Positions 1-11,966 of a stretch of DNA of 64,000 nt are shown here, one piece after another. How positions within the stretch are numbered: the stretch's first letter is position 1; each line of letters opens with the position of its first letter. The stretch lies in NCBI GenBank assembly GCA_905250075.1, contig CAJNOP010000077.1:197094-261093 (forward strand). The letters run 5' to 3'. The translations under genes and the position numbers were made by a program. The notes beneath the pieces were generated by a model. The model had not been told where the DNA came from. It was given only the letters and a program-made list of their open reading frames with translations, and did not search any database. The DNA is from Rotaria sp. Silwood1. Taxonomy: Eukaryota > Rotifera > Eurotatoria > Philodinida > Philodinidae.

Positions 1-2439
1 ATATTTTTCTTGTGAATAATTTTCAAATGTTTGAATCAAGTTATTTATATTGATCAGAGTTTTAAGAGACCAGTTTATTTTGAACAATGATATCAAGGAA
101 ATTTATTTATTAGTTGTGCATTATAAATAAAACGATTTCAAAAAAATATCAAATCAAACGAATGATTATCTTCAAAATACAGTAAATATGCCATTTCAAA
201 AAAAAAACAAAGACTCCACAAACATGTTGATTTTATAGTTCTTTTCTCGTTCATTAGTTCCTAATGCGCAAACATTGTTTTCTTTCAAATACGTTTCACT
301 CGAAATCTTAATTATTGTTTCTATTTTTTTTGTTGGAAATACGATTTTACTTCAATATTAATATATAATTGTCGTTCGCTGTAATAAAGCAGACTGCCAA
401 TGCTTTTGAAAGCATGTCAAATCTATTATATCATGATGGAACAAAAATCTGATCACGATCAATTAGTATCAATGCGTTCAAATGAAACGTTGTCATGATG
501 CTTAAGAAAAACTTTTTCACATCTATTCAATATTGTCAATGTTCAAATAGTAGTACTTCAGAAGAAAGTATTTTAGTTTGCTAGTTACGAGAAAATGATT
601 TATTTATTTTAGGTAAATTTTTCTTCCATGAGATATTGATGATGACAAATAGATTCAATAGATAATTATCTCTATCTAAGAAGATTAATCATAGTTACAT
701 GTCTTTTTAATATCAATCGTAGCAGAATGCTATTTAGGATCACATAAAAACTATCATAAAAATCTAAGAACAAGAGTAAAACGTACAAATCAATTATCAT
801 TGATGTCATCAAAAATATGCCGAAAATTCATAAAATGAGCTCAATAGAATTCAAAAAATGAAAGTTTTATTAAAGTAATATGAATGTATAGATCATGGTG
901 TATTCTGTTATAGCTCAAACTTATCGAACTTCACTCTCTTTTCCATAAACGATTGTTATCTATATTAAAAAAGAAGAACTTTCTCATTGTTGAGTAATTA
1001 CTTAAAGAATATAACATATACGTAAATACAACGTGTTTCTCGAAAGAAAAATTTTTTGTTTTGTGTTTGATGTTACGTCGAAACGTTATTACTCAATATC
1101 AATTTCATTTCAACTTAATATATTAATCTATTCTAACAACATATGGAGGTCCGAAAGTGATGGTTTATCGAAAATGACTGCAAAACTTAACTTCACCATC
1201 ACTACATCATGACCTTCTTTTTTGTATTTCGTTATATGATAATATCGAGAAAAAGACAAAAACATTTGTACAAATTGAAATGATTTTCAACATTTTAATA
1301 TGTATAATGAGATAAATTATATTCTTGTTTTTTCCTTGTAGACTATGATTTAGAAATGATATAATTACATACAGCAATAAATATCTTACATGATAGAATT
1401 CTACAGTTCGGTTGATCCTATGAAATAACAATTGAATATTCTAATCTATTAGTAAATAAAATGCATTCAATGTCAGACTTAATAATAACATAAATTTTGG
1501 AATAATTTTAATGATTTATAGTATCTGCCAATGTCACTGATGACTTTGATTTAAACAAAATGTATTTTAATGTTACGTTTTTAAATAACTAAGGATGTGA
1601 AATCTCTTCATTTTTTTATTTTTGATTCAAAATCTATTCAAACAATACTCAGATATCCCTGATTTCGAGTCAGATCATACATTTGTGATAGAAAACCAAA
1701 CACTTGTTCAAATCTTTCTAATTTTCAATGAACATGATGAATGTTAAATACTGGAACTTTTGTTCAAGAAACGATTGATCCTAGTTATTTCAATTTATTT
1801 ATACACTGTTCAGGTTTAGGATCAAATGGTCACAAATTGGTGAATAGTACACAGACTACTTCGTTCTTTTCAAGCTGCACAGAAAACATTTTAAAATGGG
1901 TTAGAATGAACGAAGATAATATGACACTCTTTTGAAGTGCCAAATCCATTTTTGCCGTTTCTAATGACGATTTTATGGGTTTGAACAGGTATCACAATGA
2001 ACACGTTTTCGATACTCTCTCACCATTGATTCCACTAAAGGGATAATTTGTACATGATTAGTGCAAAATCACGCAGAAATATTCTTAAAGTATTTGGTAC
2101 CGTAACGTCTGCTCGTTGGAATGGTTGCATTGAGAGTGAGTAGAAATACGATATGTATCTTTTTTATTTCCGATAAAATACGAATCATCAATGACTACAT
2201 TTATTAATTCTGGTCAGGCAAGAACAACTAGAAAGTACCTCAAGAAGCCCAGTTAACATCAAACTGAAACGCACTATTAAATAAAACGACTTAGTCTAAT
2301 CTATATACACTCGCTTCAAACACTTGTAGAAATAGCTATAACGAATGCAAACAGTTGAAAATACGGCCATTTTTGAAAAAAAATATGAGTCTTAATAATA
2401 TGGTCAATCTGTTCAATTCGAGAATCATTTGTTGAATGT
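1..2439. other. Gene-poor AT-rich region
   Basis: AT-rich DNA with only short open frames and no recognisable protein similarity. A 64-codon plus-strand frame at 1741-1935 has no supporting splice context. I see no RNA gene or structured repeat. Confidence 0.5.
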
Positions 2440-3490
2440 TCAGAAGCGGCGCTGAAATGTATTTAGCAATTGCTTCGCAGCCACAGTACACGCTTGGCGG
2501 AATGATTTTGAGGCTAATGTATACAAGATGAATGTAATCTATAAGAAAACAATAACACAATTATAATGGCTTTAAAAAAAACAAGAAACGTACCGACGCG
2601 TACGTAAAAAGTAGATTAAGGCCAATTCTACCAAGAAACAAAGTCATCATTTGTTGATTGGTATTCATCATGGCTTGAGCGCCTACCAAGAATGAATAGA
2701 GAGGAATAATCGACCAGATGGAATTGAGCAGTAAATAGAAAGTAACTTGAAGGAGAGACAATCGAACAAGTTGAATATTTCCTTTAAATCGTTGATGTAA
2801 AGGCTGTGCATTTGACATGACAGTGGACTGTGTTTGATTACGACTTGCATCGGTTCTTGTCGGCTTAGCCTGACGATGTAAACGTGAACGTACATTGAAC
2901 ACAGTCAAAACACTGAATACGATCATGATAAGCATTGGAGTCATCGATGTAATAATACTTTCGATTGAGACGAAAAACTCATAAGTGGAACCAAATGGTG
3001 GTGTACATTCCACTGGATTGATTTGATATCCAATGGGTGCATGCAGACTGCTTATTGTAAAAAAACCTATACCAATTACAATCAACCATCGAGCTACACA
3101 AGGTGAGCTCTTCTAACGAAGCCATGCATTAGATGAAGTTACCATCCATCGATCAATTGAAATTAAACAAAGAAAATATCGTGAAAGCAAAAGAGTCAAT
3201 TCAGTTGCATATGCACGTAATTTGCAGAGAATAGAAATGTAACGAAAAACATTGTCACCGGTTGAAGTAATAATAATACGAGGAAGGCAAAATGAATCCA
3301 ACAGAAGCAGATGAGCTACAGACAAGGAAATAAAATACCATGAACAAACGTTTTTCCGTAAATCGCGTTGTAAAAAAATCCAAATATTGACCATATTGCC
3401 TATATTACCTAGTACAAGAATAACTGGCTCTTTATATCAAATGATGAGGAGTTGAATTTTACTGAGTTGACTGATGAGTGCAAGATTCAT
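2440..3490 (-). pseudogene. Rhodopsin-type (FMRFamide-receptor-like) GPCR pseudogene
   Basis: A seven-transmembrane receptor relic. From the ATG at 3490 the frame reads MNLALISQLSKIQLLII, then an in-frame TGA (3439-3437), then TM1-TM3 with the DRW form of the DRY motif in CLISIDRWM. An in-frame TAG follows at 3115-3113, and the same frame runs on through TM4-TM6. A 55-nt GT..AG intron (2593-2539, phase 0) joins TM6 to a last exon with the TM7 end and a basic tail (LYTLASKSFRQ), stopping at 2442-2440. Reading frame, splice sites and topology are otherwise intact, so the lesions are two nonsense codons rather than frameshifts. Large families of such receptors are known in bdelloids. The ligand is unknown. 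A sequencing or assembly error is possible, but two independent stops make a real pseudogene likelier. Confidence 0.8.
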
Positions 3491-6400
3491 CGTTAACTAA
3501 GAGAAAATAAAAATGAATTTTCTGCCTTGTTCTACCATTTATAAATAATCATCAGTTAAGCATAATTGAAGCGCCAGCTGGATATTATAGAGTATTTCAA
3601 AGAAAAAATCTGGACTTGATAGGATGATGTTCACACAAGAAAAAACTTATTAGTGGTTTGTTGAGAGAAAGTGTCCTTCACACAAGTTTATCAACTAGTC
3701 AGAAATAGGCTAAAAAGAAGGGTTGAAATTATCTGTCAGTGCAATATCGTCGTGATCAATATGTCAAAGTAATTAAGTAGCTTACTTCGTCACACAATAA
3801 TGCTCAGACCACATCTCTGTCAGCTATTCTGAAGGAGTGGAGAAGACATTCAACTTTCTCGCCCACTCATGAGTGATGACGCAGAAAATGACTCAAGATT
3901 TTGCTTCACTCTATTTTTACAAACGAATTGCTGATGCATTGGATGGAAAGTAGCCTTCGGAACTGAAATACAGACTATCCTCTTGCTATTACTTATCGAG
4001 CAAGGAGTCACAGTGTTGAAATGGTCATTCGGTCTATCTTGAAAGGGTATGCTCTGAATTTCATAATCCTTATTAATTATCAACGTTGACAACATAAGGT
4101 GAGTGTGAGCAGTGATATTAGTCTTTCTCTTCATCCACATCCTACTCCATCCATTGCAAGAAGAATTGAATTAAAAAGTGAACATTAAAGAGGCCGAAAC
4201 AATCTTACAAAAATGGATAAGTTTTTTTGGATAGCATAAAGAATCAAGGAAAACAACTTCTTGAGCATATTTGCGGTTTTTTTTGTAAAATAAATGATTG
4301 AGTAAAATCGCTTTATGTTTCTGTTAATGATACGAAGTATTTCAATAAAACAATTCAAATAAATTTATGTTAAAAACATTTTCTATCTCTTATCTTTAGA
4401 TAAAATTTCCATTATTTTCGTTTTACGAAAGAACGATAGCTCGAATTTTCAGTGAACAATATCAAACTACTATATAATTCATTTGATATAGCAGAGAGAA
4501 ATGCATGTGTATAGAAGGTGTATATAGTTTTTGAGAAAGATGTTTTGAATTATATGTAAAACATAAGAAATGAAATAATTGAAAAGTTAATTTGATTGAT
4601 AGAAAGCATTTGATTTGAAGTTGTAAAATAAACTTACACCCTCTGTAATAAGAATGAAACGATTTGTTATTGTATTATAAAGAGTTATATAATTATTATC
4701 AAAATATTTACCTAAAACATTTGATCGTCGTCTACAGACCTACAGAGTCTATCCCTGTTTACTCACCGGCGTCGAAGGAAATTTTAAAAGAATTGTTGTC
4801 CACATGATCACTTTTTAGTATGACAATTTAGCTAATAAAATTTTTTCTTGCGATAATTACAATTTAAATTTCATGATTGATTTTTCAACAAAAAACAATC
4901 CAACTAGGTTTTTTGTCTATGTTTTTCGATATGCATGTGTTCTAGTTAGATCTGATACACATCTAACTGTGATTTAAAATGAGTTAATCGCTTTGTTCTT
5001 CATTGAGTCATACTTGTTGCGCCAAAATGAGCTGCACTTACTGAGAACTTAAGTTGAAAAGAACGTTTAAATTATAGACACAAAAATTCTCTCTTGATCG
5101 ACCTTGAAACAACACACAGACTTTTGACCAGTATTCAAGTAGAATTCGTAAAACAGCTCGAAACGATTGTAATCAATGATGTTTTCCAAAGCTTTTTCAG
5201 TCTTTTTCGATGGCATTTATTTGTTTGATTTTTATTCACCTAAACATAGAATGATGAACGAAAGGAAAACAAATATCAATGAAATGTTGTCAACAAGTAT
5301 CAATATAGGAATGGTATTTAATATGTAATAAGCGAAACAACTGTAGCAGCTTTTAATAAAAAAAATTTATTAATATGAAAATTTTCAATCTTATACAATC
5401 AATTTCATCATTGAACAATAATATCATAAACATATACATCAAAAATGCAATGTAGTGAGACATAGAGCTTAAACATTAACAGATCATTAGGATTAGGAAT
5501 GCACTATAATTAGTAAAACAAATCTCATTTTTCTGATATCTCGTTGACGCTACACGCATCAAGTAAGTATTGGAACATCAGGGTTGTTGATCACGTCCAT
5601 ATATATAATTGTGTTTTCGATTTGATGAAAATTTCATTTTCAATAAAAAGTGTTACTTTCGTTATCTTAGGGCATATATTAAAATCGACTTTCTTGTAGA
5701 GAATCTAAATAGTTGATTAAAATTCATTTTTTTCGAATAAAATTAATTAGAAGAAGATGAAATTAACATGGAATATTTTCTCAAGACTGAAAAATTAGGT
5801 TTCAATATATTTGAACAATTTTAATTCAAATTGATTATAATCTGACTGACGATGACAAATTTTCTCATGGATTAGCGTGATCCCGTAATCAAAACTATCA
5901 CTGTTTATGAATGAGAAGTCTAATATTCGTTTTACTTTTCCATTTAGTTGATTGCTCAAGAAAGTATTATTTTGTCATCTGTCCTCCATTATTTTGAAGC
6001 TAATCTTATTTTTGGGAATATTACTCAATCGAAATGTATTTTCTAAAGTAAATCGATTTCTAATGTAATTGCGCCATCTTAACTTGAAACAACTTATATG
6101 GGAGTTTCAACTTTACTATGTTCGGATGTTTTGGGTTCAATTACAAATTTACAACTTATAATTATAAATACAAGGGATCTAAATAAGTGTGAAATGTGGG
6201 AATTTTGTGTTTGAATCTCGAGAAAAGTCGTCTATCTTCAATATGCATGATTCAAATTGATTAAAAAGTCATAATAGATTGCAACTAATGAACTGAGAAC
6301 AATAGATTATAATTGATTGATAAGTAAGAATAGATTAAAATCGATGAACACTATTTGTGTCTATTTAATAATTATAATTTGCAAATTGGATTTTATCTAT

Positions 6401-7307
6401 TAAAAATTTTTTTTTATATAATAAAGAATCATGTTCAACCTACATCAGCGTTTCATTATTCAGTCGTCAAGACTCATGATCGTTAAGTTTTACATGATCA
6501 GTGAAAATTTGTAAACCTAATTCATATGATAAACGAACAAGATTGTAAGACTTCGCCTATTACGATATTATTTGTTCATATTTAAGTACTATGCAAAATC
6601 GTTGAAGTTGAAAAAAAAAGCCTACAACTATTCATTTATTGTCATATATTTGCAATTTCATTTAAGACGAACGAATGTTATTCATTGTCATTTCATTGAT
6701 TATTTATCAATCTATCGTGTGCATATATCATCATGTCGTAGATATTTATTGAAGACTCAATGTGCAGACCTTTCAAAGCATGATGACGACTTAAAAGAAT
6801 GCTTATCAAACGAATTTTATTTGATGAACTTTTCTTTTGAAAACTTTTATATCTTTTACTTCCTTTTTATATCTTGCTTTCTAAAATATTCATTAGAATG
6901 TGTAAGCTATTTGATATATTTTTGAATTACAAAAGATTTCAACATAAATCAAATCTTTCTTTTTGAAAGTAAAACAAATCATAATCAACAGATTATTTTG
7001 ATCGAACGAAATAAATTTATTTTTTTTGTTAAAAACAAAAAAAAACTATTATTATCTTAATCAGAATGAGAAGAATTTTATTTATTTGCTGATCGACTAT
7101 GATTAAATTAAGGATTATAAGATGTGTATCTTTTATGTTATTTTAAGTGCATTTAAAGAAACATTTACCTAAGAATCAATAATAAATGGATTAGCAATCA
7201 TGTGATAAATATATTCATTTTTTTTTGTTTTCATTGGAAAAAATAAAATGGCAATAAATTTAATAATAATGAATATGAATTTTCATTTAGATTATTATTA
7301 AAACCAA
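3491..7307. other. Gene-poor AT-rich region
   Basis: About 3.8 kb of AT-rich sequence with many poly-A/T tracts. Open frames at 3850-4140 (minus) and 6572-6925 (plus) show no domain, no convincing splice partner and composition like the surroundings. No RNA gene or tandem repeat was recognised. Confidence 0.5.
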
Positions 7308-9743
7308 ATGAATCTATTATTCATAATAAGTATTTTATTCTGTTTATTCTTTTCAAATATAATTCTATTACCATTACCATTCAATCAATATGCTTATATG
7401 CTTGCACGAGAACAAATTAGACAACATGATAGGGGTGTACAAGCTCAAAATAATTTAAATTCAAAAGAAAAAGTCGTTAATTTATATTTAGAATTATTAC
7501 AAGCTAAAGAATATATTAATACTAAAAATTATTTTTATCCATCACGTCCAATTGAAACAGAACTTGAAAATATAATAAAAAGTTCATTTTATCAATTTTT
7601 AACATTATTACCTAAAGGAGGAAATTTACATATACATGAATTTCAAGTTCTTGACAGAAAATTATTACTTGAATCTATAAAAAATTCTCCTGAATATGAT
7701 TTATTATATATTTGTGATCAAAATGATTGTATAAAAAATAAATATCATTTAAGATATTATAAAGACAATGTTCCTTCGGGTTGGACAAAAGTAAAAGATT
7801 CAAATTGGACTATTTCAGATATTATTAAGAAAACAACACTCACTGGAATTTTAAATGAACTTAAAACACCAATATATTCTACTGATACCGAAGGTCGATG
7901 GAATGTAGCTAATCAATATGGAGTTTTTAATTTTTATGACGATTTAATAAGATATAATGTTACAAGGTTTAATTATATGAAATTAGTTTTAGATCAAGCA
8001 CTCGATGAAAATATTCAATTATTAGAATTTCGACGAGGATTTTTTGGAAAATTATTTTATTTTGATGCAAATGGTTTAAGAATACCAATAAATGAAAGTG
8101 AAGAATTAGATTTATTATTGAAATTTAAACAAGATTATATATTAAAAAATCCTAAATTTATTGATTTCATATTTTTAATTTATAGTACAAGACAATTATC
8201 AAAAGAACAAATCAAAATTGATATTAATAATTTAATTAATCTTCAACGTACATATCCAGATTTTATTCGTGGATATGATATGGTTGGTGAAGAAGATCAA
8301 GGTCATACAATATTATTTCATAGTGATAGTCTTATGAATGCATTTAATTATTCAAAAACAAGTAATGAATCATTTGATTTATTTTTTCATGCTGGTGAAA
8401 CTAATTGGCCTGAAAATCATCTTCCATCAAATTATGGTGATGGTGTATCAACATTTGAGAATATTTATGATGCACTTGTACTTCGAACTCGTCGTATTGG
8501 TCATGGACTTAGTTTAGCCAAACGTCCAGATATGTATGAATATATTCGTGAACGTCAAATAGCAATTGAAGTTTGTCTAGCAAGTAATCAAATATTAGGT
8601 AATTATAATAATCATTATTTTGTGAAACATGATATGGCACAATCCACAAGCCATTAGAGATATTTCCAAAAAAAAGAAATGGTGGCTGAGGAGTAATATA
8701 TGGGTTTTTTAATCAAATTTATAAGAAATCTTGAAAAAATGCTTCCTTTTATCATAAGAAAAAAGCAAAAATGTGATTGTTTTAAATAGTAATTGTTTGA
8801 TAAATCGACCGACACTTTCGACTAGAATACTTAAGACTCCTGAAAAGATAAATCTAAAAGTCTTAGGCTTGCATAGTTTTGTAAATTTAAAAAAACCTTA
8901 AGATGTACGACTGATGCGTTTACCGCATTATTTTTCGAAATGAGTATTATTATCTTTTACTGCATTTTCTGATGGATTCAGCAGAAAGAGGGGTGAAGAA
9001 ATGTGTGCTAAAATATATAGAATAACACAATCTTCTTATGATTCGCAAGATCCTCTATATCATGTTTTATATGTTAATTCCACAAGGATTATACTAACAT
9101 CTTTATTTATCTATATTTCACTGTTTTGTTTTTTCTTTCGATAAAAGGTTATGTTGCTGATCTTCGTAGTCATCCAGGAATTGTTTATCATCGAAGTGGA
9201 ATTCCAATTGTATTAGCGAGTGATGATCCAGGAAGTTTTGGTTACAATCAACTAACAATAGATTTTTATTTGGCAACAATGGCATGGGGTTTAAATCTTG
9301 CTGATTTAAAACAATTTGCCTGGAATTCTATTCAATATAGTTCACTTCTAGATGATCGAAAAACAGAAGGATTTCGAAAATGGGAAAATCAATGGAATTT
9401 ATTTATTGATTCTTCATATACATTAGCGTGTAATCAAACATTTCCTAATGTAATTATGAATATATCGGATATATTACCTTCCTATGGACCATATGATCGA
9501 TCTATTAATGTAACACTTTTTGGATCAGGATTTGAAATAGCAATATGCAAAAGTATAATTTGTAAATTTGGTGAAAAAGAAACAAATGGAATATTTCTTG
9601 ATATAAATGAAATTATTTGTCCAACACCTTCGATACATAATGATCTTTCGACTGTACCTATTTCCATTGTAATTAATAATGAAACATTTCAATCAGGACT
9701 TAATTATAAATTTGTTTCATCGTTATCAGTTATTGATGATTGA
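7308..9743 (+). CDS. ADA2/ADGF-type adenosine deaminase with C-terminal IPT/TIG-like domain
   Basis: A secreted adenosine deaminase (adenosine to inosine) of the ADGF/ADA2 family. Exons are 7308-8598 and 9148-9743, 628 aa. The 549-nt intron splits a Gly codon (G|GT) and restores the family sequence. Residues 1-25 form a signal peptide. Active-site and zinc-ligand motifs are present: HIH at 108-110 (in GGNLHIHE), HAGE at 361-364, the His of RIGHG at 399 and the SDD pair at 456-457. Relatives end near 510 aa; here residues 539-628 look like an IPT/TIG (plexin-type immunoglobulin) fold: ILPSYGP, VTLFGSGF, CKFG, IICPTPS, then a hydrophobic strand. An Asn/Thr pattern suggests N-glycosylation. The likely role is extracellular adenosine control or growth signalling. 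The deaminase call is firm; the tail domain is from motif spacing only. Confidence 0.88.
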
Positions 9744-10225
9744 ACTTTACCTATAACTATTCCATCAAAAACTGATAAATTTGTAATAGTCATTCGAAAT
9801 TTAATCGTTGCTTTACTAGTATGACTTTAGATATTGATCCTATAGATCGTAATAAACAAAATAAAAACTAATTACACTGAAAAAACATTTTAAAGTGTAA
9901 TTTGCTTCAATTCAAATATGTGTTATTCCTTTTTTAATTATAATATCATCTTAAGATATAAGTTTTTTCCGAACGGTTTGATCTTAACAGATGATCTGTC
10001 GAGTTTTCATTTAATAGAATGTTCTTGTTTGCTAGTAAAATCAGCCTTTATCAGCTCGTGAGTGTGGATCACATAGAATACAAATCCCATACATTCACAA
10101 CTGCCAACACAATTCTTGTTTGTGAGCAGATGATTTTTCTTAGATACACAAACGATAATTATACCGAACAATAGTTATTGAGCATCGCAGACGTTAGTTG
10201 TTTTCTGTAGAAAGAAAGCGAATTT
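9744..10225. other. Intergenic, nothing recognised
   Basis: 3' flank of the deaminase gene. AT-rich, no open frame of note. Confidence 0.5.
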
Positions 10226-10538
10226 GAGGGTGTGGATGTGGGGTATCGGTGTGGGTGTGGATGCGGGTGTATGGGTAGGTTGTGCATGTGAGTGTTGGAG
10301 TGTGGCTGTGGCTGCGGCTGTGAGTGGGGTGTGTGGGTGTGGGCATAGGTGTGGATAAACTGAAAACTCACAGCCACAGTCACATACCCACACTCACACT
10401 CACCCACAACCGCACTCCACTCACACCCACACCGCGCACCCACATGCTCACACCCATACCCCATATCACACACCTACACCCGCCCACACCCCACACAGAC
10501 ACTCACACACCCATACCCAATCGCCCACCTCCCACACC
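10226..10538. repeat. Telomere-like inverted block A (largest)
   Basis: G-rich arm about 10226-10356 built from TGTGGG variants (GGGTGTGGATGTGGGG and similar), a spacer of about 10 nt (AAACTGAAAA), then a C-rich arm about 10367-10538 of CCCACA variants. The arms are similar in composition but not exact complements, and unequal (about 131 and 172 nt). Overlapping open frames rich in His, Thr and Pro are artefacts of the repeat. Confidence 0.85.
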
Positions 10539-11527
10539 TAGAGGTGTTAGCCGATCATTTGATCGGCGGCGGTGGCGAGGAGTTCTCGCCGAGGAGACGA
10601 TTTTCGGCGGCGGCAGCGGTGATGACAAAATTTATTATATATTGTTTCACAGGGTCTTGCATGGGTCCCTACTGTTAAAGCAAACATTAGACGTTCTCTT
10701 TTCACAAAATTATAATGTTGTTTTCCTCTTAGCATGCTGATGTTTTTTTATGTCAAATTTTTTCTACTATATATGACTTTATTTTTATTAATTCCAAACA
10801 CTCACACTGCCCCATCATAAAATATCTTCAAACCAAACAACAACAACACATGATACAAGCCAAAACGGCAATAGTGTGACTATCCATCTATTTCAAGTTC
10901 AAATACAGATTAAATTTTCAAATGATAGCTCCAATTAGATCATAGGTGAAACAAACCTTGAAATTAGAGTTTGAATTCAAATTTAAGTCGATACTTTCCT
11001 GTGTGTTGGGAACAGAAGCAAGACTTATTTCCATTGATTATTTGAATTCGAATTCAAACTAAATATTCTTTTTCTATGCTGACAGAGATGTCGATTGGAA
11101 GTCGAATTCGAATCGCAATGTTAGTTTCATTTATACTCGAACTTGAGTTAGATAGTTGGTTAAAATTGCATATTGAATAAGCGAAACATGACGAAACGAA
11201 GAAACTAATAGCGATGAATCTATTGTGCATGAAGTACCAAAGCAAGTAAGAACCTAATAAGTGTGATAGCATTACAAAATCACAAGGAGACATATTTGCT
11301 TATCAGCTAGACTTTCAGACTATAAGTCATCCAAGAAAAAATACACTATTACCTATTTTTTAAAAGTTCTGTTGATTTCAGCAATATCTAATTGTCACAC
11401 AGATCAAACTTGAAATATTACTGATTATTATCAACAAGTGATAATTTAGAACAGGAGAAAACTTGAACTGTGGCCTTTAATTCGATCGACAGCGGTAGCG
11501 GCGAAAAATCGGCGGCTAACGCCTCTA
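10538..11527. mobile_element. Possible 1-kb element with inverted GC-rich ends
   Basis: Left end CTAGAGGTGTTAGCCGA at 10538-10554. Right end, read on the minus strand, ATAGAGGCGTTAGCCG, lying within about 11511-11527. Inside each end is a GC-rich run of GGCGGC-type sequence (10560-10615 and 11488-11514), unlike the AT-rich interior. The left end also contains an 8-bp-arm palindrome, GCCGATCATTTGATCGGC, at 10550-10567. No transposase frame is present, so if mobile it is non-autonomous. Both outer ends abut telomere-like sequence (blocks A and B). Target duplications were not identified. Confidence 0.4.
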
Positions 11528-11564
11528 TCCACACCCACACACCCACACACCAATACCCACACTC
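11527..11564. repeat. Telomere-like block B (C-rich arm only)
   Basis: A short run of CCCACA variants (ATCCACACCCACACACCC) with no G-rich partner in front. It directly follows the right inverted end of the putative 1-kb element. Confidence 0.7.
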
Positions 11565-11966
11565 TTGGCTTGGTTTGTTTTGAAGAGATCGACATGCTTT
11601 GGTTTATCTGAGAATAATTATGCGAAGGAATTATTGCTCGAAACGGGAACCAATCGCTAAAACTAAGTGGTTGAACTTTCGTCGCAATGTTTCAATCGAA
11701 TTACTATTAAGCAATTTATGCATGCGATGGAATCAAACAAAACAGCTGCTTCTTTTTTCACTTTTTCATGAACAGAAACGACGAAGTGATGTGAGTGTGA
11801 TGCATGTGTGTGTACGCCATTCTGGATTGAAGTGCGAGTTGTGCCACCAACGTTATGAGTAAAAAACAAAAAAGAGGGACATTACAAAAAACAAACATGG
11901 AAGCATGGTGATGCTTAAGTGAGCGACAACAAACACAAGTGAAAGCTTGTCTGTTGATCAAATTGA
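11565..11966. other. Upstream flank of the 11967 gene
   Basis: AT-rich with a few short open frames on both strands and no recognised domain. It probably contains the 5' untranslated region and promoter of the following gene, but no specific element can be named. Confidence 0.4.

Noticed and set aside
1741-1935. 64-codon plus-strand frame
   Set aside because: No domain, no splice partner; expected by chance in this length of sequence.
3468-3490. CTGATGAG resembling a ribozyme core
   Set aside because: It is codons for the N-terminus of the GPCR relic; no GAAA or partner stems follow.
6572-6925. 117-codon plus-strand frame
   Set aside because: Lys/Tyr/Phe/Ile-rich translation of AT-rich DNA with no recognisable feature.
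10159-10740. Open frames rich in His, Pro and Thr on both strands
   Set aside because: They are translations of the telomere-like repeat; the same composition appears over every such block.
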